64,000 nt of DNA from Laetiporus sulphureus 93-53 (GCF_001632365.1 NW_024468514.1:579117-643116); one strand, 5' to 3'; positions 1-14,532 are shown, counted from the first letter of the stretch. Notes: generated from the sequence alone by a model not told the origin. A program made the numbers and translations.

Positions 1-443
1 TGATGCGATCGCGTGCGAGCCTGAGCCATCTGCTCAATCCGCGCATTCCACACATTGACCGGCGGAGCGGCCGCCGGCTTAGATGCGGCAGACGAGGTGA
101 GTTGAGGCTGCGGTGCTGCTTTCTGTGAGTTATTACCGTGGTATTTATGGTCACCATTCGTTTGAGAGGAAAGCGATGAGGACGGCCCAGAACTCTGATG
201 GATAGATGAAGGAGTAGAGGACACGGCATCCTCACCAATTGATGAGGAGCTCGATATGGCAGACATGCCGGCGTTCATGGCTATATCTGTCTCAGGCCCT
301 ACGGCAGATGTTCCCGTGGCAGGCGACAGATTCCGCGCAGCAGGATGCTGAGAGGGAGACGGGGTAATCTTTTGCGCTTGCTTCGCGCGATCTGCGTACG
401 AGAGAGGTTGATATGAAGGTGCAGAAGGCTGAGGCGATATCAT
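1..443 (-). CDS. N-terminal part of a La-motif (LARP/Sro9-like) protein, cut by window edge
   Basis: An open frame runs from an ATG at 443 to the left edge with no stop, giving about 147 residues. The protein is low-complexity (Ser, Pro, Ala, Gln). It has YADRAKQAQK near residue 15 and, close to the edge, VNVWNARIEQMAQAR. I recall this pairing of a YADRAKKAQ-type motif with a W-N-x-R-x-E-Q-M-A motif from the N-terminal region of fungal La-motif RNA-binding proteins (LARP1/Sro9 group), which bind mRNA and act in translation. The La domain itself would lie beyond the edge, so the assignment rests on N-terminal motifs only. The start is the first in-frame Met; upstream introns or an earlier start are possible. 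Confidence 0.5.
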   Translation of the reverse strand, partial: MISPQPSAPSYQPLSYADRAKQAQKITPSPSQHPAARNLSPATGTSAVGPETDIAMNAGMSAISSSSSIGEDAVSSTPSSIHQSSGPSSSLSSQTNGDHKYHGNNSQKAAPQPQLTSSAASKPAAAPPVNVWNARIEQMAQARTRSH

Positions 444-1865
444 GGAGCAATGAGCCGGAAACCGAAGCTGGAAGACGAGCAGGAGAGACGCGCAAGCCCT
501 GCGTCTATAACAGACAAAAGAGACTCTGGATAGAGAGCGACCGTCGAAATAGGCAAAGGTACGAAGGCGAGATTGCAGAGGAGGCGCAGCAGCGGCACAA
601 AGAGCAGAACGGAGGAGAGGTAAGCCGAGATGGAGGACGACGGAGAGTGAGGCGCAGGCGACCCTGACGGTGCTCGCTGCGTCCCGCTTACGCCTAAGGT
701 CACACAGCTCTCAGTGGCTGCTTACGTCAGCAACTGGTACGGCAAATGCCGGCTGCCTTGGCCGCGCTTGGCCGAGTCGCAGTACACAGTATGATATATC
801 ATATATATGTTATGTGCACGGCGATACCTGCAGAACTCTGCATATCATTACTGATCAACAGGTGTTGTTGAGATTCATGGAGCTAATATCTCACCTGTGG
901 ACAATCGGCACATACTTGTTCGATGTATTTATTATTCATCTACGGCGGTGCACGTTCAACCACAGTCTCAGATTCTTCCTGCTATTACCGTAGAACTAAC
1001 AAGAAGACATTTGAGATGTATGTGGTTTCGCTGTATACTACACGCATTTGAGGTCGACCCTTCCACTGGGCTAACGTTGGGAGATTCTGCCTGGGTGATA
1101 CAGAAGAAAACCCGCGTATTATGTCGACCTTTACCACAGGCATCGTTCCGTTTTTCAGGGTATAAATATTGACATGACATATTTATAATCTCGGGGCCCC
1201 TCCCACTGACATTCTTTTCTCAAGATCGAGAGAGTATAGCTCCTCTTCCAACCGAAGACGATCATGGAGAACATAATACGCGTCTCTCGTCAGGATCTAT
1301 TGCATTCCAGTGAGGGCGAGCTGGGAGAGCGCCATGCCACCCTGCATGACTCGAGCGTACTTGCTTCACAAGACCCGGTCGAATTTTATCCCGATGACTG
1401 TGTGTCGTGCTTCATTAAGCTGCTTGTGCGCATAACTTCACGAGCGCTTGCCGCTTGTAGGAGATGGCTTTCACGTTCCATTCTCTGTCATGGAAGTGTT
1501 TGCATGGTAAGATGTATGTTACTCTGGAGGCTGAAGAAGCCGTCCATACTTTTCCTTGCACCACTCACGCAAGACATGAAACTCCCCAGAAAAGCGCGAC
1601 GTGTCGACGCGATTACACAAAATCACGTGAGCGCGTTGGTGTGGTGGTGGGTTTCGTCGTCCTGATCCGAGGTGTCTCGCAGCAGCGAGTAACCTTCTGC
1701 AGTCTCATAGATGGAAGCTTCAAGGCAACACGGAAAACTACGACTCATCTCGTTTCTATGCTAATGGGTCGCACAGCCACGTGCCTCATCGGCGCCCGGA
1801 TTCTGTCCTGCACAGCTGCAACCGTCGCATCATCTCGCATCCTGCTCCGCTCTTCCAACACAATC
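444..1865. other. Intergenic region between two divergent genes
   Basis: This is 1.4 kb between the minus-strand La-type gene and the plus-strand dehydrogenase. It should hold both promoters. There is a TATA-like GGTATAAATA near 1159-1168. The reading frames here have no recognisable domain and no matching splice sites. Confidence 0.5.
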
Positions 1866-3306
1866 ATGCTATTCTTCTCCAAGACTTTTGACCCTGCGCG
1901 CGATCTGCCTGACCTCAAAGGCAGAGTGATCATCGTCACCGGAGGAAAGTGGGTAGATGTCTTATGTCAAAGCGATGGTTCTCACGCCTGATTGAGTAGC
2001 GGCGGGATCGGATACGCGACCATCCAGCACCTCGCGCGGCATGGTGCGAAGGTGTATATGGCAACGCGGAGCGAGGACAAGGGGGGTGCGGCGATTGCGC
2101 GTCTGACGAAGGAGGGGCTCGCGCCCGGCAATGGTGAAGTGCATTGGCTCAAGCTGGACTTGAGCGATCCGCGCCTCGCCAAGGCTTCTGCAGAAGAGTT
2201 CATGCGAAAGCAAGAGAGACTGGACGTACTGAGTGAGTTCAAATATTTGCACTGCCTCGTGCCCTTGCTAGATCTGACGTGGATGCTCTAGTCAATAACG
2301 CTGCTATGTGAGCAGTCTGCTCTATTTACTACGATCCGTGCCTTATGCCCTCAGCAGGCCGCGTAGTCCATACACGAAGACACATGATGGTGCGTTACTC
2401 CCTAGCTTGCAAACGTCAAGCCTGATCAGCACCGCCCGCAGGTATACAGGACATCATGATGGTGAAGTACGAACGTTCCACAAAGAGCTGCACGATGGGC
2501 ATTCATCGACGCGTTGCAGCCATCTCAGCCCATTCGTCTTCACCATTACACTTCTCCCTTTGCTTACCAAGACAGCAAGCGACCCACAAACCGACGTGCG
2601 CATTGTCAACGTAGGTGTCCTCCCCGCGCACTGTGGAGAGCGAGCTAACTTCGAGCGTAGGTCTCCTCAAATGCGATGAGATTCCTACGACGCGGAGTCC
2701 GCTTCCGCAACGCAGATGACTTCAATGACGAGCACAACGGCGAGCTATCGCCCGACATGGCTAGATATGGTCAGTAAACCATCAATGAATGCGCACCTTA
2801 GGCATACGCTCAATGCCGTTGCACAGCGCGAAGCAAGCTGGCAACCGTGCTCTTCACTACGCAGCTTCAGAAGCGCCTAGATACCCTGGGCTTGCCTATC
2901 ATCACGATGGCGCTCCACCCCGGGCTCGTCCGTACAGGTACGTCTTTCTCCCACTTCTACATCGCTGCTATTTCAATAGTGGCTGCCTCAATCCGCAGAA
3001 GGGGTGCAGAACGATCTCGCGCGCCAGCCGCCCGTAATCTCACACATCGCCTCTGCGGTGGTCTATATGTCCTGGGCGACTCCGTCGCGTGGCGCATACA
3101 CCTCTGTCTTTGCTGCGGTGTCGCCGCTTGTGCGTGAGCAGGAACAGCTGTACAAGGGCGCATACCTGCAGCCTCCTGGGCGGCTCTCTGCGCCTCCGAA
3201 TGAAGATGCAAGGAAGCCAGAGCTGGCGGAGGAGCTGTGGAATACCACAGAAGAGATCTTGAGGAACAATGGGCTGGACGTGGGAAGTGAGGGTGCTCAG
3301 GCATAA
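1866..3306 (+). CDS. Short-chain dehydrogenase/reductase (SDR), multi-exon
   Basis: NAD(P)-dependent oxidoreductase of the classical SDR fold. After splicing about eight exons the frame reads MLFFSKTFDPARDLPDLKG, then the cofactor motif TGGNGGIG across the first intron (1949-1999). It continues with DVLINNAA, the N-H-L-S-P-F segment, VNVSSNAM with the catalytic Ser region, and the catalytic Y-x-x-x-K as YARSKLA. These are followed by HPGLVRTEG and a 100-residue tail ending at 3306. All introns are 45-70 nt with GT..AG borders and conserve phase. Length and motif order match fungal retinol-dehydrogenase/WWOX-like SDRs. The substrate cannot be read from sequence. Upstream Met codons in the same frame at 1464 and 1761 lack SDR character, so 1866 is preferred. 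Confidence 0.92.
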
Positions 3307-3646
3307 AGTCTCGAATCTGGTAGTAGTTAGCACGTCCTGGTCTGATTATATGACGATCAAACTTTTCAGACAGACGATAAGTTCTGTGCCACCACCGCAA
3401 TGTGGTCAACCGGCAGATGGGTCATTCAACAGTGCAATGATCCGAAGGGCATATATTCGTGCAAGTATTCCATCAAAGGTGGCGTCCTTCTGATTCGTAG
3501 CTAGGAAGTGAATCACTGGGGGGAGACACATGCATGCAACTCGCAAAGATAGACATATTATCCAAGCAGTGAGAAATTTCCGGTGATGAAGAGCATTGAC
3601 AAACGAGGCATATAGAGAAAAGGCAGTCGGTGGCATCAAGCGAGGC

Positions 3647-4816
3647 TCAGAAGTAATAAGACGTCGAGTAAGACCTGGGAGGGACAGCGATAGTGGGCAG
3701 ACGGTTCACGGTCAGAGATTTGTGAACTCCAGTGCGTCGTTCACTCTCCTTAGCGGCCGCAAGTGATATGCCCAGTCCAATAGGTGAAAAGCTGGTGACC
3801 ATCGTAGGCATGACCTGCGCTCCCAGGGCCTTCGCCTTGAAGGTAGGCGGACGGGGCGGAGGGGAAGCCATGCGAGTGATTGTGCGGCAGAGGTGGTTAT
3901 CCATGAACGCGGGCTCGGGATCGTCCACAGGAGCGGGCGCCACCCAGCTTGGAGGAGGGACTTGCAGACGGTCAGCCGCGACAGAAACAGGAGCGACAGC
4001 GTCCAGGCTGAGAGAAATCCTAGGAGTAGTCGCGGCATCAACCACAATCGCAGGAACGTGAGCGCCAGCCATAGCACAGTTCTCGGGAGCCTCAGCCAAG
4101 CGAGTAAGCGGAGACGGAAGAGAAGACGACGGCGGCAAGTCTGCGATATCAACAGACAGGTTGTCTTGCTTAGAATTGTGCTTTGGCTTCGCATCGGTGT
4201 CGGCTGCCCCTTCACTATAAGGAACGAAATGGTCGACAGCCCAGTCCGCACTAGGTTTGATCGTCGCCTTGGTATCCTCGGGGCTTCCAGTCAACGTCTC
4301 CTCGTCGGCGCTGGATGCATAGGGTGTCTGGGCTTCATTGTCAGACCACTTTCCGAGGATGTCGATAAGTATATATCTGACCTTATTCGGGTCGATGACC
4401 CATTGCCTCAAGAACCTCTTAAGGATTGATGCCTTGCCGCGCGACGACTTGACTGTCGCCATACTGGGAAGAAGGAGGGGCTTGGGCCCTCCCCCGCTGC
4501 CGACCTCACAGTCCCTGTAATTCGGTAGGATGAATGTCCGAGGTGCACTCTGCGTCCTCTTTCGCGCGAATCGTCGTCGAGCGAACTTCAGCAGCAGACT
4601 CCCGCCAGAGAGAACGACGAACAAGCAGAGTATAGACGCCAGGACGATAGCAGCGCGAGGCGACAGACCGATAAAAGTACGAGAAGGCCTGGCGTACGTG
4701 GTGTAGGCCGTCGAAAGATTCATCGCGGGCGGCATGGTTGCAAATGTCCGCCTTGAGGTCGTGCTTGAGGGGTCTTGATGCACTATGCAACGGAAGTCCA
4801 AAGCAAAGAAGACCAC
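3647..4816 (-). CDS. Uncharacterised single-pass membrane protein
   Basis: One uninterrupted 389-codon frame without a recognised domain. Residues 55-79 (AAIVLASILCLFVVLSGG...) form one hydrophobic segment directly followed by an Arg/Lys-rich stretch (RRRFARKR). This predicts a short N-terminus, one membrane span and a long cytosolic, Pro/Ser/Ala-rich tail. The tail includes a more ordered piece KRFLRQWVIDPNKVRYILID. It ends with a Ser/Tyr-rich C-terminus. A second Met at residue 28 (position 4735, MPPAMNLS) places the membrane segment nearer the N-terminus and is the more likely start. The gene is convergent with the SDR gene, 340 bp away. No function can be assigned. Confidence 0.62.
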   Translation of the reverse strand: MVFFALDFRCIVHQDPSSTTSRRTFATMPPAMNLSTAYTTYARPSRTFIGLSPRAAIVLASILCLFVVLSGGSLLLKFARRRFARKRTQSAPRTFILPNYRDCEVGSGGGPKPLLLPSMATVKSSRGKASILKRFLRQWVIDPNKVRYILIDILGKWSDNEAQTPYASSADEETLTGSPEDTKATIKPSADWAVDHFVPYSEGAADTDAKPKHNSKQDNLSVDIADLPPSSSLPSPLTRLAEAPENCAMAGAHVPAIVVDAATTPRISLSLDAVAPVSVAADRLQVPPPSWVAPAPVDDPEPAFMDNHLCRTITRMASPPPRPPTFKAKALGAQVMPTMVTSFSPIGLGISLAAAKESERRTGVHKSLTVNRLPTIAVPPRSYSTSYYF

Positions 4817-5436
4817 ACGCCGTCAGCCAACGACACGCCCTGCAATAGCAGGAGGTTGACCGTCAGCATTGCCGCGGGGCTAATTCAAGAATTGACTATT
4901 GGGCACACATAATGTAGACGAGGATACTCCCGGTCTAAGCCAGGTAAAACTTCCTTAGACTGCGAGCTCGTTGAAGGAACTTCAGTGATGCGAAAAGACT
5001 GAGAAAACTCTGCGCGCAGAGAGTGAGGCAGGTCGCTGAAGAGCCTAGTCCACGGGGTGCAACAAGATGATGGTGCACGACTAAGCGCTTATTCGGGCGT
5101 CTATAGACTCATAGTGGCACGAAACGTTATGAAACAAATGAACATCCAGCGGAAGGCACTTCATGAGAGATAAGAATTCAATTACAGACAGGCACGTTGA
5201 GGCCCCAGAGTCTCAAGATGCAACATCGCAACATCTTGTACACGTCTCCTACTTCCAACCCGATCCGTGACGCGCCGCAACATCCACGCCGTACACTCCT
5301 CGGGACGCGGAGGCGCAGCCAGCCATCAACAACCAGGGATGTTGAGGATCCCTTCCCAGTACCGTTTTCTTTGGCGAGGGCACGTTGAGGCCGTCATCGT
5401 ACCCAGTAGCAAAGCCACTTCCACCACACTAGACTA
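4817..5436. other. Intergenic, no gene seen
   Basis: This 620 bp holds the presumed promoter of the membrane protein gene and the 3' region of the SAH1 gene. Only short frames are present, none with matching splice sites or known motifs. Confidence 0.5.
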
Positions 5437-7286
<1,850 letters not shown>

Positions 7287-10200
7287 TTTGCTGCGACTAT
7301 ACTGGGAGTGACTAGACTCGGAAGAGGTTGGTGGAAGGAGAGAAGGAGGGTGAGAACTGGCACGATAGCCTGGGGTCGATTTTATCCTCGCTGCGTGCTT
7401 CTCCAGGTGGCACGTGGTGGCGGATGAATTGTGACCCTTGTTCTTTGCCATGGACGCTCGGGGTGTCAAGTTAACCCCTCAGACCCAAAGGAAATGCCGC
7501 CTCGCAGAGATTGTGCAGTACAAATGTGACGTTGAGATGGGCCACCAGGGGCAACCTCAGTTTCATTGCTGGCCAGTGCCGCGGATATTCAGGATGTGCG
7601 TTGAGACGTTCGACACGGCGACGCTCAGGTACTGATGGTTCTCGTCATCTGTCCCCTGTCAGTTGTCCTGGTCGGCCTGCTGTCGAAATGACTAGATTTG
7701 TGAAAGTTGACATGAGTACGGGCGAAATCAGCGTTCCCCCTGAGTCCAGGTGCGTTCACTGCTGCCATGCAGAGCCGCGTTCTGACAGTGAAGTTTCCAG
7801 TCAAACGTTGCCTGAGGGAAAGCCTTGGCGAGATGTAAAATGCTACGACGACAAACTGGAGGAGCTGCTATGACTGAGATAGGAGGATCTACGCGGACGC
7901 CTGAACAGATTCCCATCCGAACTCAGTTGCTGAGCGGGCTTGAGCCCCGAGCAAAGTGCTCTCCGTCGGAATCCTGTGCACCATGCCTGTTCGTCGATTG
8001 TTCGTGACAATGAACACGATCGTTGTATTTGCCCGAGAAGGATGACACAATAGGCCTATCATCGAGATGAGACATGATAAACAACGTGGTGAGTCGCCGA
8101 ACACTTGCAAACAACGTGAACCCGACTTACCTTCTACGCTCACCTTTCTATATCATTGCTAATACACGACATGGCTGTACGATGGTTGCGTTCAATTCAC
8201 CGGATAACCGTATGAGACAGTCCGACGGATAATGACATGATAGATGGGGTCTGCAACGATATGTTGGAGAGCTCTTAGAGGCGCCTCAGGCTGTCCTAGA
8301 TTGTCGGATTATATGGTCTCCGGTCAGCCGAACGACGACTTGTCAGCCAACCACTGCCCCTCGTTGAGACTTTGACGCGGATGCGCCTGGTCCGCACTTG
8401 GGGAGGTTGTACTGGTGAGTTCTAGTTTCAGACAAAGAGACAAATATGCATCAACATATATGAACCTAGTGCAGAACTCCTTGGGCACAAATTTTGTCAA
8501 CATAAACACATCTTCGTGACCTGGACCTCAGGCAAACGGCACATTGTAAAGGAATACTTATCGAATAATTTGAATGACACTCGGAAGATTTCAAATCGCG
8601 CGAGGTTGTCACTAATGTCAAGCTATAAGATATCCTGCTTCGGTCCCAGCAGTGACACATCAATGCTCGTTGACTGGGGCACTGGTCCCCATTGGACGTG
8701 TCATTGCTACCTCAGACATCACCACCGGGCAATCAGGGACAGTCGCTAGCACAGCATGCTTCGAAATCTGCACGACATTGTTCCGGGAAACGTGGTGCAC
8801 TTAAAAGAGTATTGGCAGACACAGTTCCGAACATCGAAGATGTTCCCATTGTTGTCAAGCTGAATGTTGGACAACCTGTGTGGACTCCACATGTGCGAAG
8901 GCGGCATCGGAAAAGAGGATAGATCGCCGGTGGAGGCACGGTTGTATATCGTGGAACGCACTGGCAGAGCTATGGCTAGATCAAGTGGCTTTTCTCGGCT
9001 ATGTTTAGCGGAGGGCAATCGTTTCCAGGTGTGTGGTCATTTGAAAATCAATTTTCATACTGGTGCTACATGTCGCGGCGCTCACTGCTTGTTGACAGTC
9101 GCACATCGTCTCGGAGCTCGGCTTGCTCGCTGCCCAGTGACAGCAAATGACTTGACTACGACGATGCGGTGAATTTGGTGAGCACCAACGTTGTCGCAAT
9201 AGCGCTTAACATTCATGCTTCAATGCGCATAGCCCTATGTCGCCAGCGCCGTGTGCGTTTCATCACGCTGACACTCAAGCGGCATCGTATTGGTCCGAAG
9301 GGTTGATTACCTATCGTCTGCCGCCGACACAGTCAGTCCTGCGTCTGCCGTTTCGACGTGGACTTTATCGGACGTGCCACATTAATTAGCCATGGAATCA
9401 CTTCGGTAATGTGGCACAGTTAATGCCATCACTGATTGGATCAGACTGATGATCATCAGGGGTATGCACAGCTGATCGTCGCAAGTGCAGCGGTGACGAA
9501 ATCTATGACGGCGGGTGGCTCACGGCATTAGAAACGGCTACCACTGCGGTTGCACACTTGTGATCCACGAGCACGTCCAGTTGGTAAGAAGATACCCACA
9601 CTTGTTTGATCGGATTCTTCACTGTCGCTTGTCTCAGCGTTGGCTCACTTGATACGAAAGCGATTCACTATCTGGTGTTGCAGGAGCCATGTCATTGAGT
9701 AATCAAATGGAACATGAGCAATCTCCGTATGGCTGCAGACCGAGAGGTTCGCAGACAACGCAACAAGATCGAACAATGGGCGGTGAGTCAGCCAGATTGA
9801 CTTTCATTTGCGACACGCATACGGCCGCCGGATGCTGTCACTGTAACAATTTGGCCTAACCGGTGAACATGGAGCTCGCGTACTGATGCAAGAGTGAGGA
9901 TGCCACAGACGAGCCGCACCTGAAGAGGGGAATTTGTCGTCTTCAATGCACCAATTCTAGCCATCCGATTGATGGAGTGTCAGATCAATGATCCTTCGGA
10001 GCAGACACCGTAGTCAACAGGCGGTGATTTTACGGAAGAACTTATGTGACGCTGGAAGCGCTATAGACCCGCCTAGAAGTACGTTCAACCCTCCATCGGC
10101 AGCCCAGTTATATGACGTGCGGTCTATGCAGAATTGTCAGAATGCTACTAGCTAGGTATATGGAATATATGCAATACGCATCACATATTGCGCTCTTCCG

Positions 10201-11161
10201 ACCAGCACGACTCGTATTATTGCGAGAGAATGCCGATCGGAGGCGTCGGCGGATTTGAAAAGCTGAACCTCGCTGTTATATGGTTACGCAGCATAACAGA
10301 CACCCATCAGCTCATCGATCATCATTTGTACACTGCCCAAATGGACCTAGTACGGGCGCCTTAATTCCTGAAAAGTGTCACGTGTCAACGTTTCATGTTG
10401 TCGAGACTCGAGGCTCAAGCCCGCTGCTGAACAACTACCAAGACGGCGTTGTGGTGGAGCTATCGCTATTGAGCGGTGAGCTGCGTTGCTTCGTTGCCCC
10501 CAACTTGCTCATTTTTTGCGGGTTGCGATAGTTACCATGCTCTCACCAATGGCTTTGTCTTTCATGATCAAAGCTGTGCAGCGCCTACAGATGGCGATCA
10601 AGTATGCGGTGTCTGCCCATAGCCTGTTGTATCACGTCAACATGTGATACGTTACAGCTGCCATCTTTTTGCGGCTCTACTTACCGCAACTGTGGTTGGC
10701 ATCACTCTCCAGGACAGCAAGTAAACATTGCGCCGAGATGCGACTCCTCACTGCCCGAATGGATTCCATCTATCGCTACCGCGGCTATAATCGCGTTCCC
10801 TCACAACCCGACTGATGATGGGCATGACCGGAACCGTGCTGTCGGTCGGGGGCGAGCCAACAGCACCATCCGCTGAGCTCTGCCCACGGAAGTTCCGAGG
10901 CACTGCTTGTTGATCAAAGTGCATGTTTCAGACTATATGAATGCAGCATCTTCCTTTGCGACCCACCATTGCCGAGGCAGAGTCCGCACTCACTTGAGCT
11001 GGCACCTCTTCTCCCTTGCCCTTCGTCGCCACCTCTGCTGTCATCTAGGTTACCATATCCGGCCCTTAACTTCCTTTGCGGGTCGTCAGCGGTTATCATT
11101 TCCTTCAGTGCCCAGGATCTAGGAAGTGCATCTAATTGACCAGATTACGCGGCCCATCGAG
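7287..11161. other. Gene-empty 3.9-kb stretch
   Basis: The largest interval without a recognisable gene in the left half. Frames are all under about 125 codons, overlap on both strands, and show no domains. It includes the SAH1 promoter side, a small perfect hairpin at 9374-9417, and a pyrimidine-rich leader just before 11162. The interval could be the relic of a decayed mobile element, but I find no terminal repeats, reverse transcriptase or transposase motif. Confidence 0.45.
9374..9417. repeat. Short perfect inverted repeat (11-bp stem)
   Basis: The 11-mer GTGCCACATTA at 9374-9384 is repeated as its exact reverse complement at 9407-9417, with a 22-nt spacer. It sits in the gene-empty stretch. 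It could be a factor-binding palindrome, a miniature element relic or chance. Confidence 0.55.
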
Positions 11162-12461
11162 ATGTCGTTCCCACACGGCTCGTGGCCTCATAAGGGCGAA
11201 GAGCAGCTCTCCGACGCTGCTCAGACAGTCGGGGGTTCAATAAGAAGACCAGATAACAGTACACAGCAGCCTTACGCACTCGTTGGTGGATATTCACCGG
11301 TAAGCCCGAATTCGATTATGCTACGTGACATATTGTTAATTGTGTCATTGCCAGAATGACCCGTTCCGCCGGTTTCCCGATCGTACTGTCGTGAGACCAT
11401 CCTCTAACAGCCCGACATCCAGCCTGTCAGGTGCTATGGGAGACACGCATATATCGCCCAATCATCCGACTGTCCCTTCCGGAATGGCATGGCCCATTCC
11501 TCATGGCAATTACACCATGTCAGAGGAGGGCTTCGGCTCCTTCGGGGCGACACCTCCCACGCCAGCCTCAGCCAGCCCGTCGGGGGCGTTCATGTATCCG
11601 ATGCACCCCAACCCTCACGTTTATCTCCCTGGTGGTGTTGATCCAGACCACTTTCCTCCGCACTCGTCTTCTGCCTCATCATCGTCGCTCGCAGAGCAAT
11701 ATGCCATGCAACGGGCGATAATGCACGCGAATAGAGAGATGTCATCCGTATCGGCATCACCATCGTCCCCCGCGGTGCCGATGCCGCTCCCTTCGAACGC
11801 TATGGCAGGAAGTCTGACAATCGGCCGCCCCCCTCGATCATCGCAGGAGGCAATGGAGGAACAGATCATGCGTCTCCAACAGAGAGTGCGGGAGCTCGAA
11901 ACAGAGCACGAGTCCGCCCTGCAGCGAGCCGGTCAACTCGAGCGCGAGCTCGCTCGGGTCAGGTACAACTCTCCGTCTGCAGCCAGCAGCAGCACTCTGC
12001 CGTCTCCTCTTCCCACCCCGACTCTCCCGCCAATCCTGGAGGAGAACTGGCGAGCTCGCACGGAGGCGCGCAAGAAGATCTACTGTTCTGTTAACCGTGC
12101 GGGTAATGCACTGTGTGCGTGGCACGATTCGCGGCGCGAGCGCAGGGCGTATCCGCCGCGCAACGCGCCCCCGGGGATGCTGAATTGTGGATGCACGCAT
12201 GAGGAGGCGCTCTTTGAGGAGAGTCTGGCACGCCATGGCATCGGGAGCTACCACCCCGGCGAGTCCGTGCGCATGGATCCGACGCTGAGGAACCCGTTGT
12301 TGAGGCTTCTGCAGCAGCGCTATGGCTACAGAGATGGCGATTTCGACTTCGACCCGGCCACGCAAACGTGGATCAATGGCGAGGATGCTGCTCACTGGCA
12401 GTCTCGCCTTGCGTCGGGCGCAGCGAACGTCAAGAAAAACCGTCCCGAGGAACGCCGCTAA
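11162..12461 (+). CDS. Conserved basidiomycete protein with coiled coil, function unknown
   Basis: Two exons (11162-11299 and 11355-12461) give 414 residues. The first 200 residues are low-complexity (Ser, Pro, Met, His). Residues about 213-250 (EEQIMRLQQRVRELETEHES onward) form a heptad-like coiled coil. Residues about 280-405 are a compact conserved region: ARKKIYCSVNRAGNALCAWH, then an R-R-E-R-R-A-Y-P-P-R block, LNCGCTHEEALFEESLARHG, and SVRMDPTLRNPLLRLLQQRY. I recall this C-terminal block from uncharacterised Agaricomycete proteins. Conserved Cys and His residues in it could bind metal. No catalytic motif is visible. The 55-nt intron keeps phase 0, and the upstream leader is pyrimidine-rich as in many fungal promoters. 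Confidence 0.87.
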
Positions 12462-13160
12462 AAATGCATGCACTCTGTGAGTCTGCTCTGGACTTCTGCC
12501 TGATTTGAATATAGTAAATCCTGTATCCTATCTCACATCCCGTCGTTTCGTGCATCGTAATTCTGTGCATCTTTGCTTGGCATTTAGACCTACAAGCATA
12601 GATGCTACTAGACTTTCCTTTCTTCACGCCATTCCTTGCATAACTACTGTATCTGTCTGCCCGCATTTGTGAGATACCGGATGTGCCTCATCTCCCAACT
12701 GTATCCTTAGAACCTACCTACTTAGTCACTAATGTACGAATCATGTATTTGCACTATATATCGGGCACTGTGTGCCGTTAATATACTCCAGCATTAATGC
12801 AATCGCTGGCTTCACCCATGAAGACCCATAGTCTCATTTAGAGATGCTCATGAGATTGAGTCATGAAAGACATAGTACTTCGACACCTCTCGCCATGCGG
12901 ATCGCATGCGATGCCCCAGTGATCTCGACTACTGACTCATACGGCCCCGAGCGCCACATCTGATTTTGCAGCACTAACGAACAGGGACATTAATGCTGTG
13001 CTGGTAGTAACGGTTTTGATCGACACGGATGTCTCGTACACCGCTTCACACAGCCTCAGGTCGTGTTCCATATTTGACAAAGTGGCATTAATGCTCAAAG
13101 CTTCGAAATAACGAACGACAGTTTCGATATATGTTAAACACAATAATAGTGACACAACAA
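12462..13160. other. 3' intergenic region between convergent genes
   Basis: About 700 bp between the stop of the 414-aa gene and the stop of the GST gene. It is AT-richer than the coding DNA and has no supported gene. Confidence 0.5.
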
Positions 13161-14256
13161 TCATAGACGGGCGAATGCGTATGGTCCTCCCTTCTCAATG
13201 CTCTGCGATACATATCGGTGATAGTCAGCACCCTCAAACGTATTCAGAGTGCATGAAGCGTATAAAGTCCTCTGCATGTACTCACCCTTTTATAAGCAGG
13301 CCTGAGAAAGGTAAGCAACTGTAACAAGCAGGCAAGAGGGTAGGTCAGGTCACATACCGATTATGAACTCTCTCAATGAAGGCCTTCGTGTTGCTGCCTA
13401 GCATATCGGGACATAGTCCTGACCACGCTTCCAGTGCAAATATAATCATGTAGTCTGCCGATGTCGGTTCATCGCCTCCTGCGAACCAACCAGTTGAAGA
13501 CCTGGATAGATGAGTTTCGATCTGTTGGGTAGTGATTGGGGGACACGTAGTGAGAATAGTGTATGTAAGCGTCAGGCAGCCATTACTCCGTAAAAGCGTT
13601 GACTAACTAGTGCAGCATGAAGTTTGAGTCGCGGATCAAGCACTCTGCTGAGAATCTGAGACACCAACAAGCTGATCAAGGGGCGAATGAAAAAGGGTGC
13701 TTTGTCAACGACGAGGCCCAGAACGAGTCGATTGACAACGAGAGGCATCAACGATCCTTCCGTATAGTGCGTATCTATCATCATCAGCAACAAGCGGGAT
13801 AGAGCAAGAGCCGAAGGCGCACAATACAGGTCATCTACTTCGCCACTCTCCGGCGGCTGTGCCTTCCCGTTTGCGTACTTGCGTATGATGTATTCTGAAA
13901 CAATACAAAGATACCTCAGTTGCTCACAATCATATCAAAGACGTCCGCGGACGAGTACTTCAGCAGACTATTTCAATTACCTATCACCGCACCGCTTTCT
14001 GCAAGTGTTACAGAACCATCGGTGATGACGGGCGCTGTTCCCAAGGGGTTTACGGCCTTGAGCTCCTCTGGAGCGAGTTGTTGGGGAGTGCGTTGGTATT
14101 TCTTAATCTCGTATGCTATATCAAGCTCTTCCTGTTCACACAGATGACATAGACGGTTGTCAAGCATAGACCTTTTGAACGATCTCTGTAGCTACGTACC
14201 AGCAGCCATAAGACTCGCTGGGAGCGCGAATCATTCAGATGGTGTACGATGAGCAT
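13161..14256 (-). CDS. Glutathione S-transferase
   Basis: Cytosolic detoxification enzyme conjugating glutathione to electrophiles. Exon 1 encodes MLIVHHLNDSRSQRVLWLL and splices to EELDIAYEIKKYQRTPQQLA. Then come the glutathione-binding cis-Pro loop LGTAPVITDG and the TLAESGAVI segment. A third exon gives EYIIRKYANG, and a 45-nt intron joins DLYYTHYTEGSLMPL. The C-terminal all-helical domain includes STGWFAGGDEPTSADYMIIF and ends RPAYKRSIEKGGPYAFARL. This order and length (about 230 residues) fit the fungal GST family related to GstA/Gtt1. The gene is head-to-head with the KAR5-like gene, with about 275 bp between the starts. Confidence 0.93.
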
Positions 14257-14532
14257 TGTATAGAGCTGGAATGTGACTTGTGGTATTTCTTGAGGCAATG
14301 GTTTGAAGAGCGAATTGATGAGATAAGGAATGTTTGCCTCGGTATTGAAATGCGTGGCGTCCGTCCGACGCGTCAACAACGCGTACACAAACCCACGTGG
14401 CTGAGCATTGGTGTACACCGTGACCCTTGCCTTCATCGTCGTCGTCTCCGTCCTCATTACAATCGACCGCTACTACTGGCACCATTGCCTCTCTGAGTCA
14501 ACCGGAACTCTCACTACAGGCATTACGATAGG

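Noticed and set aside
670..1665. Overlapping plus-strand frames between the first two genes
   Set aside because: No domains, no consistent splice sites and low-complexity or random-looking translations.
10280..10876. Plus-strand frames of 83-90 codons
   Set aside because: Composition is not coding-like and there is no family resemblance; treated as chance frames in the empty stretch.
11838..12473. 211-codon minus-strand frame opposite the 414-aa gene
   Set aside because: An antisense shadow of GC-rich coding sequence; the sense frame has a conserved domain and a phased intron.
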